A stretch of DNA of 64,000 bases from Planctomycetota bacterium (lineage in GTDB: Bacteria; Planctomycetota; UBA1135; UBA2386), in contig JAEUHR010000017.1 of NCBI GenBank assembly GCA_016794425.1, positions 96,670 to 160,669 of the forward strand, read 5' to 3'. Under the pieces are notes generated by a model. That model searched no databases. It had not been told where the DNA came from and saw nothing but the letters and a program-made list of their open reading frames with translations. The position numbers and the translations under genes are program-made. Positions 37,643 through 46,044 of the stretch are shown piece by piece (position 1 is the first letter of the stretch; the number at the start of each line of letters is the position of its first letter).

Positions 37643-39288
37643 GTCTGGTCACCCTCGGGGGAATCGGGTTGCACCGCGTCGATGCGCGCGCCAGCGCGGC
37701 CGTCGCGGAACTGTAGCTGCACCGCGTCGCCGCGCTGCAGCCGCGCGGCGGCCGGCAGCACCTTGCCGTGCCGGTCGCGCACGATCGAGAAGCCTCTGCC
37801 GAGCACGCGCACCGGGTCCAGCAGCCGCAGCCGCGTCGCGTGCTGTTCGAGCCGCGCCGTGCGGCGGTCGAACTGGCGGGCGGTGCCGTGCACGGCGCGC
37901 GCGGCGGCCGCGCGCAGGTCGGCGCGTTCGCGCGACAGCCGGAACACGGTGCGCAGCTGCAGGTCGTGGCCGGCGCGCGCGAGCTCGCGGTGGGCGGTGC
38001 GCAGCCGCTGCTCGGCCGCCGCGACGACGTCGGCGGCAGCGCGCTGCAGGCGGCGCCGTTCGTCGGCGAGTCGATCCGCGACCAGGTCGCGCAGGCGTTC
38101 GGCGCGTTCGCGGGTGTCGCTGCGCGCGGACTCGACGCCGCGCACCAGCAGCTCGGCGACCGCGGTCGGCGTCTTCTCCGAGTGCGCGATCAGGTCCAGC
38201 ACCGACTGGTCGCGCTGGTGGCCGATGCCGACCACGACCTTCAGCGGGTGCGCGGCGACCGCCAGCGCCAGATCGAGGTCGTCGAACCAGGCGAGGTCGG
38301 TGCGCGAACCGCCACCGCGCACGATGCACAACACGTCGAACCGCTCGGCGCGGTCGGCGAACCATGCGAGGCCCCGCAGCAGGCTCGGCTTCAGTTCGGG
38401 GCCCTGCACCTTGATCGGCACCAGCGTGACGTCGAGGCCGACCTGCGCCTCCTGCAGGTGGCGCAGGAAGTCGTTCCAGCCGTCGGATTCGGGACTGGTC
38501 AGCACGCCGATCCGCAGCGCGGGCACCGGAAAGCCGCGCGAACGGTTGCGTTCGGCGAGGCCGCGCTGGCGCAGTTCGGCGAGGATCTGTTCGCGGGTCA
38601 GTGCGAGCTTGCCGAGCGTGAAGCTCGGATCGATGTCCTCGACGACGACCTGGTAGCGACCGCTGCCGACGTAGAGGTCGACCTTGACCAGGACCCGGAT
38701 CTCGATGCCGTCGCGCAGCGACAGCGGCTGCTCGCCGGCCGCGAGCTTCGGCAGCAGCCACTCGGCGGTGCGACCGAACAGCGCGACGTCGACGACCGCG
38801 ACCGGACGCGCCGCGCGCGGGGCCTTCTCGACCAGCTGGAAGAACCGGTGTTCGCGGCCGGCGGTCTTGTCGAAGTCGACGATCTCGCCGGTGATCCAGA
38901 CCGAGTCCGGGATCGCGCCGCGCAGCGCGTCGCGCACGCGCGTGTTCAGCGCCGAGATCGACAGCGCCGGCGGCGGCGCGTCGGTTCCGTTCGCGTCGCC
39001 GGGCAACGGCAGCGCGCGCTGGCGCGGCGGCGCCTCGGCCGCGGGCTTCGCCACCGTGCCGAGCGTGCCGGCCAGCAGCGCCGGGATCTCGGGTGCGAAC
39101 TCGAACAGGTGGCCCGCGAACGTCGCGTAGACGCGCTCGACCTGCGCCGCCGGCACGCGCCACAGCTTGCCCTTCGGGTCCCAGCGGCGGCCGGGCAGAT
39201 CCTTGACCGCGGCGACCAGATCTTCGCGGTACGGGAAGCGGATCAGCAGGTGAGCCCCGTCCGGATCGAGCTCGACGGAACCGGTCAT
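37639..39288 (-). CDS. xseA: exodeoxyribonuclease VII large subunit with N-terminal HARP-like domain
   Basis: 549 residues. From about residue 105 it is XseA: OB fold (LSISALNTRVRDALRGAIPDSVWITGEIV), then GFPVPALRIGVLTSPESDGWNDFLRHL and the active-site region IVRGGGSRTDLAWFDDLDLA with HQRDQSVLDLIAH, followed by a long coiled-coil with alternating Arg/Glu. Compared with the usual ~400-450 residues it has ~100 extra at the front: residues 1-60 include RFPYREDLVAAVKDLPGRRW, a pattern like the HARP/SMARCAL1 module that binds DNA structure, then a Pro/Ala linker. ATG 39288 lies 10 bases after the lipB stop. Function: 3'-5' and 5'-3' cleavage of single-stranded DNA. Confidence 0.9.
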   Translation of the reverse strand: MTGSVELDPDGAHLLIRFPYREDLVAAVKDLPGRRWDPKGKLWRVPAAQVERVYATFAGHLFEFAPEIPALLAGTLGTVAKPAAEAPPRQRALPLPGDANGTDAPPPALSISALNTRVRDALRGAIPDSVWITGEIVDFDKTAGREHRFFQLVEKAPRAARPVAVVDVALFGRTAEWLLPKLAAGEQPLSLRDGIEIRVLVKVDLYVGSGRYQVVVEDIDPSFTLGKLALTREQILAELRQRGLAERNRSRGFPVPALRIGVLTSPESDGWNDFLRHLQEAQVGLDVTLVPIKVQGPELKPSLLRGLAWFADRAERFDVLCIVRGGGSRTDLAWFDDLDLALAVAAHPLKVVVGIGHQRDQSVLDLIAHSEKTPTAVAELLVRGVESARSDTRERAERLRDLVADRLADERRRLQRAAADVVAAAEQRLRTAHRELARAGHDLQLRTVFRLSRERADLRAAAARAVHGTARQFDRRTARLEQHATRLRLLDPVRVLGRGFSIVRDRHGKVLPAAARLQRGDAVQLQFRDGRAGARIDAVQPDSPEGDQT

Positions 39289-39298
39289 CGACCGCGCT

Positions 39299-39907
39299 TC
39301 ATAGCGGATCGGCCGCCTCGGTCAGCAGGGAAACCGCCGCGCGGGCCGCCGAGCGGGCCGCGGCCATCGTGATCGGGCGGCCGGCGGCCGTGCTGAGGTC
39401 GGACATGACCTCCGGCGCGAGCCCGCACGGGCGCACGGCGTGCCACGGCGCGAGGTCCATCGCGACGTTGATCGCGATGCCGTGCAGGTTGATCCAGTGC
39501 TTCACGGCGACGCCGATCGAGGCCACCTTGCGTCGCCCGACGAACACGCCGGTGCCGTCGACCGACGGTTGTGCCGCCAGCCCGAACGCCGCGGCGACTT
39601 GCACGCCGAAGGTCTCGAGGCGGCGCAGCCAGTCGCGCACGTCGCGCCGCGGCAGGCGCACGATCGGATAGACGGTCAGCTGGCCCGGGCCGTGGTAGGT
39701 GACCTTGCCGCCGCGTTCGATCGGCACCACGTCGGGGCCCAGGTCCGCCGGCGCTGTCGCGCGGCCGGCCGTGTAGACCGGCTCGTGTTCGACGAGCCAG
39801 ACCCGGCCGGCCTGCTCGCCGCGGTGCACTGCCGCGTGCAGCGCGCGCATCTCGGCGAGCACCGGCGCGAACGGCACCCGGCCACGATCCTCGACTTCGG
39901 GGAGCAA
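39299..39907 (-). CDS. lipB: octanoyltransferase (lipoate biosynthesis)
   Basis: 202 residues. It moves octanoyl from ACP to lipoyl domains. GRATAPADLG and GGKVTYHGPGQLTVYPIV are diagnostic; the general base Lys127 (GRRKVASIG) and nucleophile Cys161 (VRPCGLAPE) are both intact. The start is TTG 39907 (MLPEVEDRG); no better start precedes. It is divergent from a small-protein gene whose GTG is only 18 bases away, so the promoter must overlap one of the reading frames. Confidence 0.9.
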   Translation of the reverse strand: MLPEVEDRGRVPFAPVLAEMRALHAAVHRGEQAGRVWLVEHEPVYTAGRATAPADLGPDVVPIERGGKVTYHGPGQLTVYPIVRLPRRDVRDWLRRLETFGVQVAAAFGLAAQPSVDGTGVFVGRRKVASIGVAVKHWINLHGIAINVAMDLAPWHAVRPCGLAPEVMSDLSTAAGRPITMAAARSAARAAVSLLTEAADPL

Positions 39908-39925
39908 GACGGCAGACTAGCCGCT

Positions 39926-40306
39926 GTGACCGCCGCCGTGTCCGTCGTCTGCGCGCTGCTGCTGCAACAACTGCAGGTCGAGCCATACCCGGGGCTGGTG
40001 GGGGACCGCGTCGTGGTGACCGCCAGCACCGCACTGGGGCCGGCGCCGGCCACGGCGATCGAAGTGGAACTGCCGGACGGCTCGGTCCAGCAACTCGGCA
40101 GCGCCGACGTCGGCGGCCGCATCGGCTTCGTACCGGTTGCTGCCGGTTCCTACGTCTACCGCGCGACGATCGAAGGTGTCCGCGTGCTGGCGCCGCATCG
40201 GGTCGTGGCGCGCCGCGAGCGCTGGTGGCTGGCGCTGGGCTCGGTGCCGCTCGGGCTGGCGCTGCTCTGGCGGTTCAGCCGAGCACGCGGTCGACGTGGC
40301 CCTTGA
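39926..40306 (+). CDS. small exported/membrane protein
   Basis: 126 residues, unrecognised. A hydrophobic N-terminus (VSVVCALLLQQL) may be a signal, and a C-terminal helix (WWLALGSVPLGLALLWRF) ends with a basic tail. Between them YPGLVGDRVVVTASTALGPAP and DGSVQQLGSADVGGRIGFVPVAAGSYVY look like a short beta-sandwich, as in DUF4198-like or Ig-type proteins. GTG 39926. Convergent with the thioredoxin gene, with a 32-base overlap. Confidence 0.55.
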   Translation: MTAAVSVVCALLLQQLQVEPYPGLVGDRVVVTASTALGPAPATAIEVELPDGSVQQLGSADVGGRIGFVPVAAGSYVYRATIEGVRVLAPHRVVARRERWWLALGSVPLGLALLWRFSRARGRRGP

Positions 40307-40595
40307 CCGTGCGCAGGTCGGCATTGCCGGTGAACCGGTCGACTTCCTTGCCGTCCTTGAAGAACACGCAGGTCGGCACGCTCATGATGCCGAAGTTGGC
40401 GGCCGTGTCCTGCGCCGCATCGATGTCGATCTTGTAGACGTCCATGCGGCCCTTGTACTCGCCGGCGACCTTGTCGATGGTCGGCGCGAGGGCCTTGCAC
40501 GGGCCGCACCAGGTCGCCGAGAAGTCGACGAGGACGGGGACCTTGGCGGTCTGCAGGGTGGACTGGAAGTTGGCGTCGGTGAGTTCGGTGACCAT
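40275..40595 (-). CDS. trxA: thioredoxin
   Basis: 106 residues, standard length. Active site WCGPCK with the canonical cis-Pro MSVPTCVFFKDG. It reduces disulfides in cytoplasmic proteins. It has a trxA-type N-terminus (VTELTDANFQSTL) and its own promoter-like site. It is located one gene beyond a Cys-pair protein and Mrp on the same strand. Confidence 0.95.
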   Translation of the reverse strand: MVTELTDANFQSTLQTAKVPVLVDFSATWCGPCKALAPTIDKVAGEYKGRMDVYKIDIDAAQDTAANFGIMSVPTCVFFKDGKEVDRFTGNADLRTVKGHVDRVLG

Positions 40596-40620
40596 GATTC
40601 GTCCGGCAGGTTGTGGTGGG

Positions 40621-40648
40621 ATTCTGGCCCACGCCGCGGGCGGCGCAA
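40621..40648 (-). promoter_or_regulatory. putative trxA promoter
   Basis: Minus-strand TTGCGC (40648-40643) and CAGAAT (40626-40621) with a 16-base spacer; start near 40614, about 20 bases before the ATG. Confidence 0.5.
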
Positions 40649-40679
40649 GGGTGCGAGGCTCGCGGCGCGGCGGGCTCGC

Positions 40680-40901
40680 TCAGCGGGCGCGGTTCAGGGC
40701 CGCGAGCAGGCGCTCGGTCGGGATGCCGTTCTGCGTCGCGACCTCTTCCACGGTGTCGTGCGGGTTGAAGCCGCAGTTGCGGCAGCCGCCGAGGTGGAAG
40801 TCGCGCATCAGGACCATGCCGAGCGACGGGTCCGCCGTCAGTGCTTCGAGCATCGTGGTCTGCGCGGTGAAGGGAGTGCTGGAGTCGGTCTTCTGGTTCA
40901 T
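40680..40901 (-). CDS. 73-residue DUF1858-like protein with a Cys pair
   Basis: A DUF1858-type helical domain (TTMLEALTADPSLGMVLMRDFHLGGC) carrying Cys40-Arg-Asn-Cys43, then GFNPHDTVEEVATQNGIPTERLLAALN. In this family the CxxC is often near an Fe-S-binding or redox context. Its start lies 8 bases after the mrp stop, so it is cotranscribed and probably coupled; the thioredoxin gene comes next on the same strand. Fe-S transfer or redox partnering is inferred only from these neighbours. Confidence 0.7.
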   Translation of the reverse strand: MNQKTDSSTPFTAQTTMLEALTADPSLGMVLMRDFHLGGCRNCGFNPHDTVEEVATQNGIPTERLLAALNRAR

Positions 40902-40909
40902 CGTGGTTC

Positions 40910-41974
40910 TCACTCTGCGTTGGCGATGCTGATGCGCTGCGCGACCTTGCCGGCGATCGCCATCAGGGCGCGCGCGCTCTCGGATTCGGGTTCGGCGAGC
41001 ACGATCGGGCGGCCCGTGTCGCCGCCTTCGCGCACCGCCATCTCGATCGGAACCTGGCCCAGCAGCGGCACGCCGAACTCGCGTTCGATCTTTGCGCCGC
41101 CGCCGCTGCCGAACAGGTGGTAGCGGGTGCTGGAGCCCGGCGGGGTGAACCAGGCCATGTTCTCGACGACGCCCAGCACCGGCACGTTGACCGTCTGGAA
41201 CATGCGGATCGCCTTCTTCACGTCGAGCACCGACACGTCCTGCGGCGTCGTCACGATCACGGCACCCATCAGGTGCGCCTGCTGGCTCAGCGACAGTTGC
41301 GCGTCGCCGGTGCCGGGCGGCAGGTCGACGACCAGGTAGTCGAGGTCGTGCCAGGCGACGTCGAACAGGAACTGGCGCACCGCCGAGTGCAGCATCGGGC
41401 CGCGCCAGATCACCGGCTGGTCTTCGGCGACCAGCAGGGCCATCGACATCACCTGCAGGCCGTGGCGCTCGAACGGCACGATGCGCCGGTCGACCACGGT
41501 CGGCTGGCCGCTCAGGCCGAGCATCAGCGGCACGTTCGGTCCATAGACGTCGGCATCGAGCACGCCGACGCGGGCACCGGTGCGCTGCAGCGCGCACGCC
41601 AGGTTGACGGCGACGGTCGACTTGCCGACGCCGCCCTTGCCCGACGAGACCGCGATCACGTTCTTGACGCCCGGGATCGTGCCCTTGTCGCCGAGGACCG
41701 GCCGGCTCGCCGTGACGCGCGCCGACAGGGTGACGTCGACCTTGTCGACGCCGGCAACCGCGCGAACCGCGGCGCCGGCCTGGTCGCGCATCAGGTCCTT
41801 CACCGGGCAGGCCGGCGTCGTCAGTTCCAGCGTGAAGGCGACGTTGCCGCCGCAGATCCGCAGGTCCTTGACGAAGCCGAGCTCGACCACGTCCCGGTGC
41901 AAGTCCGGATCGCGCACGCGACGGAGGGCATCGAGGACGGCGGCCTCGGTAGGCGCGGCGATCGGGGTCGACAT
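40910..41974 (-). CDS. mrp: Mrp/NBP35-family ATP-binding protein lacking the CxxC
   Basis: 354 residues. Mrp carries and donates Fe-S clusters as a dimer. Residues 1-90 are the MIP18/DUF59 domain (VLDALRRVRDPDLHRDVVELG, TTPACPVKD), then a P-loop SGKGGVGKST (111-120) with DADVYGPNVPLMLG and LVVDLPPGTGDAQLSL. The usual cluster-binding segment, ENMS.(F)xCxxCG..., here reads ENMAWFTPPGSSTRYHLFGSGGG (in positions 271-293) with no Cys. Only Cys at 41, 56 and one in NLACALQ remain. It is followed by the Cys-pair gene. Confidence 0.85.
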   Translation of the reverse strand: MSTPIAAPTEAAVLDALRRVRDPDLHRDVVELGFVKDLRICGGNVAFTLELTTPACPVKDLMRDQAGAAVRAVAGVDKVDVTLSARVTASRPVLGDKGTIPGVKNVIAVSSGKGGVGKSTVAVNLACALQRTGARVGVLDADVYGPNVPLMLGLSGQPTVVDRRIVPFERHGLQVMSMALLVAEDQPVIWRGPMLHSAVRQFLFDVAWHDLDYLVVDLPPGTGDAQLSLSQQAHLMGAVIVTTPQDVSVLDVKKAIRMFQTVNVPVLGVVENMAWFTPPGSSTRYHLFGSGGGAKIEREFGVPLLGQVPIEMAVREGGDTGRPIVLAEPESESARALMAIAGKVAQRISIANAE

Positions 41975-41981
41975 GGACGCA

Positions 41982-42011
41982 GAAATAGCCTCTGAACGGG
42001 GCACATTACAA
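41982..42011 (-). promoter_or_regulatory. putative mrp promoter
   Basis: Minus-strand TTGTAA (42011-42006) and TATTTC (41987-41982), spacer 18, placed 8 bases before the mrp ATG, so a nearly leaderless mRNA would result. Confidence 0.4.
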
Positions 42012-42112
42012 GCGCGGCCGCAGCACGCGGCCCGGCAATCGGGGAAGCAACCGGCGCCAGCCGCGTCGAAGCGGTCCGGCGCTCCCGTTCCGAGCTTCTG
42101 TGCGCGGCCGCG

Positions 42113-42141
42113 TTCGCATGCGCGGGCCGACGAGCTAGAGT
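42113..42141 (+). promoter_or_regulatory. putative promoter with leaderless start
   Basis: TTCGCA (42113-42118) and TAGAGT (42136-42141), spacer 17. Transcription would start near 42148, close to the second of two adjacent ATG codons (42146 and 42149). Confidence 0.5.
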
Positions 42142-42145
42142 CCCC

Positions 42146-43120
42146 ATGATGTTGACCCTTCGCCTGCTGCCCGTGTTCCTGATCGCCTGCCTGCTGCACG
42201 GCCAGGAAGACCGCCTCGACGACCGCGAGGCCCAGATGGAGCGCCGCGTTCGCGAACGTGCCGAGCAGATGGACAAGGAGCGCGCCGAGCGCCTCGGGCG
42301 CGGGGAGAAGGGCGAGGGCGAGGGCAAAGAGGAGGAGGACCTCAGCAACCTGACTCCCGAAGAGCGTCTGGCCCGTTCGGTGCGGCACAACGCGTCGGCG
42401 TTCTGCCGCTTCGTGCCGGCGCTGAAGCCGCAGAAGCTGATGCCCGGCCAGACTGGCATGTTGGTCGTGTCGGCCGTGTTCACCGGCCAGGCCGTGATGC
42501 CGTCGCCGGCGCCGCTGCAGATGCTCGGAGCGCCGCAGCAGGGCTTCGTGACGCTCGGTGGCCTGCAGATGCGCCCGGCCGAGAACGGGCGCCACGCCGC
42601 TGCCTATGTCGGTCGGCCCGTCTACGACAACTACGCGATCTTCGAACTGCCGGTGACGGTCGCCAGCGATGCGCAGATCGGTGCCAAACAGGCGGTCGGG
42701 ATCGACCTGCAGTTCGACATCTACGACGGCGGCTCGGGCCAGCCGATCGGTCGCTTCATCGATCGCGTCAACGTCGAAGTCGAGGTCGGGCGGGTGGCGG
42801 ATCCGCCAGTTCAGGGCGGGTTCCCTGGCCAGGGATCGGACAGCGTGCCCGCGCCGGACGCGCCTCCCGCGGCAGCGGCCGTGGCTGCGTCGGCAGCCGG
42901 CAGCGCGCCGGTGACGGACCACGCTCCAGCGCTGGCGGGCCAGCCCGTCGTGCCGGCCTCGACGGACGCGCCGCCGGCAGCTTCGCCCCAGCCGGCCGCG
43001 GCGACCGAACCCGACTGGTCGACCATGCAGGACGACGCCGGCGGCATGCCGTGGCCGCTGTGGGCCGGCGGTGGCGTGCTGTTGCTCGGACTCGTGCTGC
43101 TGCTCGCGCGCAAGCGCTGA
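42146..43120 (+). CDS. exported protein with coiled coil and C-terminal anchor
   Basis: 324 residues, unrecognised. Signal peptide MMLTLRLLPVFLIACLLHGQ; residues 20-75 are a charged coiled coil (REAQMERRVRERAEQMDKER). A central domain (88-220) has beta strands, e.g. TGMLVVSAVFTGQAVMPSP and DNYAIFELPVTV, and resembles DsbD-N-like or Ig-type folds without Cys pairs. A Pro/Ala linker leads to a last helix (WPLWAGGGVLLLGLVLLLARKR) that anchors it. ATG at 42149 is as likely as 42146 given the promoter position. Confidence 0.65.
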   Translation: MMLTLRLLPVFLIACLLHGQEDRLDDREAQMERRVRERAEQMDKERAERLGRGEKGEGEGKEEEDLSNLTPEERLARSVRHNASAFCRFVPALKPQKLMPGQTGMLVVSAVFTGQAVMPSPAPLQMLGAPQQGFVTLGGLQMRPAENGRHAAAYVGRPVYDNYAIFELPVTVASDAQIGAKQAVGIDLQFDIYDGGSGQPIGRFIDRVNVEVEVGRVADPPVQGGFPGQGSDSVPAPDAPPAAAAVAASAAGSAPVTDHAPALAGQPVVPASTDAPPAASPQPAAATEPDWSTMQDDAGGMPWPLWAGGGVLLLGLVLLLARKR

Positions 43121-43304
43121 GGTCGCTGCCGCGCGGCACGGCGGTTTTCGGGGAGTCTGGCGCCGGTCGCCGCATCCTGGCCCGGCACGGTTGTTGACCC
43201 CTCGCTGGGAGCGGCGCGTCCGCCCGCCCGGATCGGGCGAAGGACGTTCTGCGCGGAGGTCGTATCAGCGGCCTCTGGCAACCGTGCCAAGGAGGCTCGC
43301 GAAC

Positions 43305-44507
43305 ATGCTGTCGAAGATCCTGCCCAAGCGACCGAAGCCCCTGTCCCACCGGCAGGTGGTGCAGCTGTCCCTGCTGGACGCGTGGCTCGATGTCGCAACC
43401 GACCGGTTTCCTGCCACCGTGGCGCGGCTGGCCACCCAGTTCCTGCGTGCCCAGGCGACCCTGGACCTGATGCAGTACCGCGAAGGTCGTCGGGCGACTG
43501 CCAATCCGGCAGTCGTGGCAGACATTCCCGACCTGCGTGGCACTTCCTACCAGCTCGAGCTGCGGCGCATCCAGCCGATGGACCGCGAGGAAGAGTTCCG
43601 CATGGCACGCCGGCACGAGTTCCTGCGCGCCCTGGTCGAGAAGGCGCTGCTCGCCGCCGGCTTCGATGCCGCCGGCGCCGAGGCTTGCCTGCGCCGACCG
43701 GCGCGCGAAGCCGTGCTCGCGCTGCGCGACCTCGCCGGCTCTCGCCGCGTGGACCGGCCCTGGTTGGAGCAGATGCTCGGCCAGTATGAGGAGCTGCGCA
43801 ATCTCTACGTTGAAGGTGCACTGCACATCGTGCTCAGCACCGTCAACCGCTACCGCGGCCTCGGTGTCGACACGGCCGACCTGATCCAGGAAGGCAATGC
43901 CTCGCTGTTCCAGGCGATCGACGGCTTCGATTGGCGCCGCGACGTGCGCTTCCGGACCTACGCCCAGTACTGGGTGCATCAGGCCGTGCTGAAGATGCTC
44001 TACAACAGCTCGCGCACGGTCCGCGTGCCGATCTGGGTGCAGAAGGTGCTCGGCAAGATCCGGCGGGCGCAGGAAGCCGGCCGGCGCGAAGGCCGGAATC
44101 TGACGCCGGCCGAGATCGGCGCGCGCATCGGCCTGCCGGCGGAGCGTGTCGAATGGGTGCTGGCGACCCGTCGCTACGCCGTCAGCATCGACGCGGAGAC
44201 CGAGCCCGGCGAAGGTGGTTCGCTGGCCCAGGCGCTGCCCGACACCAGCCTCGTGCCGATCCCGGAGGCGATCCCGCCCGGCGATCTGCGCGAAGCGCTG
44301 GCGGAGGCGATGGCCGACCTGCCGGATCGCGAACAGAGGATCCTGCGGCGCCGGTTCGGTCTCGACGGCGGCGAGCCGCAGACGCTGGGCGAGATCGCCG
44401 TCGATCTGGGCATCACTGCCGAGCGCGTGCGGCAGCTGCAGAACGCCGCCATCGGCCGCATCCAGAAGCCGCCGAAGCTGCGCCGCCTGCAGGCGTTCGT
44501 CGAGTGA
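43305..44507 (+). CDS. sigma-70 family RNA polymerase sigma factor
   Basis: 400 residues. Region 1.2 remnant (RIQPMDREEEFRMARRHEF, about 89-106), a poorly conserved block of ~55 residues, region 2 (about 163-235; LIQEGNASLFQAIDGFDWRR, VRFRTYAQYWVHQAVLKM), region 3 (265-330) and region 4 (335-392; LPDREQRILRRRFGLDGG, ITAERVRQLQNAAIGRI). It is not RpoD, since the promoter helices in 2.4 differ (YAQYWVHQAV for YATWWIRQAI) and the N-terminus is short. Group 2/3 sigma is likely. The ribosome binding site is perfect (AAGGAGG, 43289-43295). It may control envelope or starvation genes; nothing here shows the regulon. Confidence 0.9.
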   Translation: MLSKILPKRPKPLSHRQVVQLSLLDAWLDVATDRFPATVARLATQFLRAQATLDLMQYREGRRATANPAVVADIPDLRGTSYQLELRRIQPMDREEEFRMARRHEFLRALVEKALLAAGFDAAGAEACLRRPAREAVLALRDLAGSRRVDRPWLEQMLGQYEELRNLYVEGALHIVLSTVNRYRGLGVDTADLIQEGNASLFQAIDGFDWRRDVRFRTYAQYWVHQAVLKMLYNSSRTVRVPIWVQKVLGKIRRAQEAGRREGRNLTPAEIGARIGLPAERVEWVLATRRYAVSIDAETEPGEGGSLAQALPDTSLVPIPEAIPPGDLREALAEAMADLPDREQRILRRRFGLDGGEPQTLGEIAVDLGITAERVRQLQNAAIGRIQKPPKLRRLQAFVE

Positions 44508-44520
44508 TCGCGGCCGGCGG

Positions 44521-45414
44521 TCAGGCCGGCTCGCGGTCCGGTTCGCGCCCCTCGTTGCTGTGCGCGAGCATGTCCGGCCAGGCCTCGTCGAACAGCCGCC
44601 GATAGACGCTCGGTCGCTGGTCCTTCTGCACCGGCAGGATCCGGTGCATGGTGCGCACCTTGCGCAGTTCGATGTCGGCGATCAGCGCCCCGGCGTCACC
44701 GGTGCCCGATGCGAGGATCTCGCCGGTCGGATCGACGATGCGGCCGTCACCGAGGAACGACTGCGGCTCCAGGCTCTTCAGCGACGCTTCCTGGCCGGTG
44801 CGGTTGCAGCCCAGCACGAACAGCTCGTTTTCGATCGCGCGCGCGCGCAGCAGCGTGCGCCAGTGCTGGGCACGCGCCTCGGGCCACTGTCCCGGCACCA
44901 GCAGCAGTTCGGCGCCCTTGTGGAAGTAGTAGCGCGCCAGCTCCGGGAACCGCAGGTCGTAGCAGATCAGCACGCCCAACCGGCCGAACCGCGTCGCGAA
45001 CAGGTGCGGCTCGCTGCCAGCGGTGTGGTGCCGCGGCTCGAGGTTCGGCGAGAACATGTGGATCTTGCGGTACGAGCCCAGGCGCTCGCCGCGGTCGAAC
45101 ACGGTCGCGGTGTTGTAGATCCGGCCGTCGACCGCCTCGATCGCGCTGCCGACCGCGAGGATGCCGCGGGCCGCGGTGAGCTCCTGCAGTTCGCGGTCGG
45201 CGGCCTCGGCTGCCGCCAGCGTCGCCTCGTCGAACGTGGTCAGGAACGACGTGGACCACAGTTCCGGCAGCACGCACAGCGTCGCGCCGGCGTCCGACGC
45301 CTCCTCGACGCCTGCCCGCATCGCGGCGCAGTTGGCCGCCACGTCGCCGGGCCGCACGTCGAACTGCACGCAGGCGGCGCGGAACTCCTCGATCGTCTGT
45401 TCGCTCGCGGACAC
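44521..45414 (-). CDS. carbon-nitrogen hydrolase (nitrilase superfamily)
   Basis: 297 residues. Catalytic triad Glu51 (LPELW), Lys117 (YRKIHMF) and Cys151 (VLICYDLRFPE) is complete. The R-F-P-E pattern and SPNLEPRHHTAGSEP fit the omega-amidase/NIT2-like branch (YafV), which cleaves alpha-ketoglutaramate or similar. The C-terminal ~25 residues are acidic and probably disordered. Starts at GTG 45414. It is convergent with the sigma factor gene, 13 bases apart, and is separated from hupB-like gene by a hairpin. Confidence 0.9.
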   Translation of the reverse strand: MSASEQTIEEFRAACVQFDVRPGDVAANCAAMRAGVEEASDAGATLCVLPELWSTSFLTTFDEATLAAAEAADRELQELTAARGILAVGSAIEAVDGRIYNTATVFDRGERLGSYRKIHMFSPNLEPRHHTAGSEPHLFATRFGRLGVLICYDLRFPELARYYFHKGAELLLVPGQWPEARAQHWRTLLRARAIENELFVLGCNRTGQEASLKSLEPQSFLGDGRIVDPTGEILASGTGDAGALIADIELRKVRTMHRILPVQKDQRPSVYRRLFDEAWPDMLAHSNEGREPDREPA

Positions 45415-45485
45415 GGGGCGTCAGGATAGCGGCGTTGGCCGGTGGCGGTACTCGCGGCGGTCGAATCCGCTCTCCGTACGCACCA

Positions 45486-45509
45486 GGGGCCGTCGCAGGC
45501 GACGGCCCC
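45486..45509 (-). terminator. GC hairpin after the HU gene
   Basis: GGGGCCGTCGC / GCGACGGCCCC, an 11-base perfect inverted repeat with a 2-base centre (about 9 usable pairs), lies 29 bases past the HU stop. It lacks a U tract. Confidence 0.5.
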
Positions 45510-45537
45510 CGGAACTGCGGCCCATTGCGGCCGTCGA

Positions 45538-45969
45538 TCAGCCCTTGAACAGCATGTCGTCGGTCGGCAGCCCAGGCGCCTTCTTGGCGCGCGGCGCGGC
45601 GTTCGTCCGCGTCTCGACGATCAGCTGGTCGCTCGGCTTGAAGATGATCGTCTCCTTGTTGGCGACGTCGATGCTCTCGCCGGTCAGCGGGTGCTTGTAG
45701 GCGCGCCCCTTGCGGATGCGGCGCTCGAACGTGCCGAAGCCCTTGACCGCGACCTTGCCGCGGTTGCGCAGCAGATCGCTGACGGCGTCGAGCACCGCGT
45801 CGAGTACGCGAGCGGCGGTGCGGCGCGGCACGTTCAGTTCCTCGGCGACCTGGTCGGCCAGGATCCCCTTGTTCGCCTGACGACCGAAGGCCTCCTCGGC
45901 CGCAGCCGCTGCCTTGCCCGTCGCTTGATCCATGCGATCCATCGCATCCTGCTTCGTCGTGCGGGTCAT
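45538..45969 (-). CDS. HU/IHF-family DNA-binding protein
   Basis: 143 residues; the HU fold covers residues ~34-120: ILADQVAEELNVPRRTAARVLDAVLDAVSDLL, then KVAVKGFGTFERRIRKGRAYKHPLTG (the flank of the beta arm), and ETIIFKPSDQLI. HU proteins bend DNA and compact the nucleoid. The first ~33 residues (MTRTTKQDAMDRMDQATGK with an Ala-rich patch) and last ~20 (Lys/Ala-Pro) are extensions beyond the 90-residue core. A MinD-like gene is upstream on the same strand with a 75-base gap. Confidence 0.9.
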   Translation of the reverse strand: MTRTTKQDAMDRMDQATGKAAAAAEEAFGRQANKGILADQVAEELNVPRRTAARVLDAVLDAVSDLLRNRGKVAVKGFGTFERRIRKGRAYKHPLTGESIDVANKETIIFKPSDQLIVETRTNAAPRAKKAPGLPTDDMLFKG

Positions 45970-46005
45970 CCCTTCGTCCCCTGTTTTCCCGGTTGGCTTG
46001 CCTGC

Positions 46006-46024
46006 GGCAGGTTCCCCACCTGCC
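46006..46024. other. short hairpin between the MinD-like and HU genes
   Basis: GGCAGGT / ACCTGCC, a 7-bp perfect stem with a 5-base loop. It may terminate the MinD-like gene or shape the HU leader. Confidence 0.25.
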
Positions 46025-46044
46025 TGATTCGTCCGTCGTTCCCG

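Noticed and set aside
43194..43222. Promoter for the sigma factor gene starting at TTGACC
   Set aside because: The -35 is good, but the 16-18 base positions have only GC-rich sequence (CGTCCG) and no -10; a different sigma may be used.
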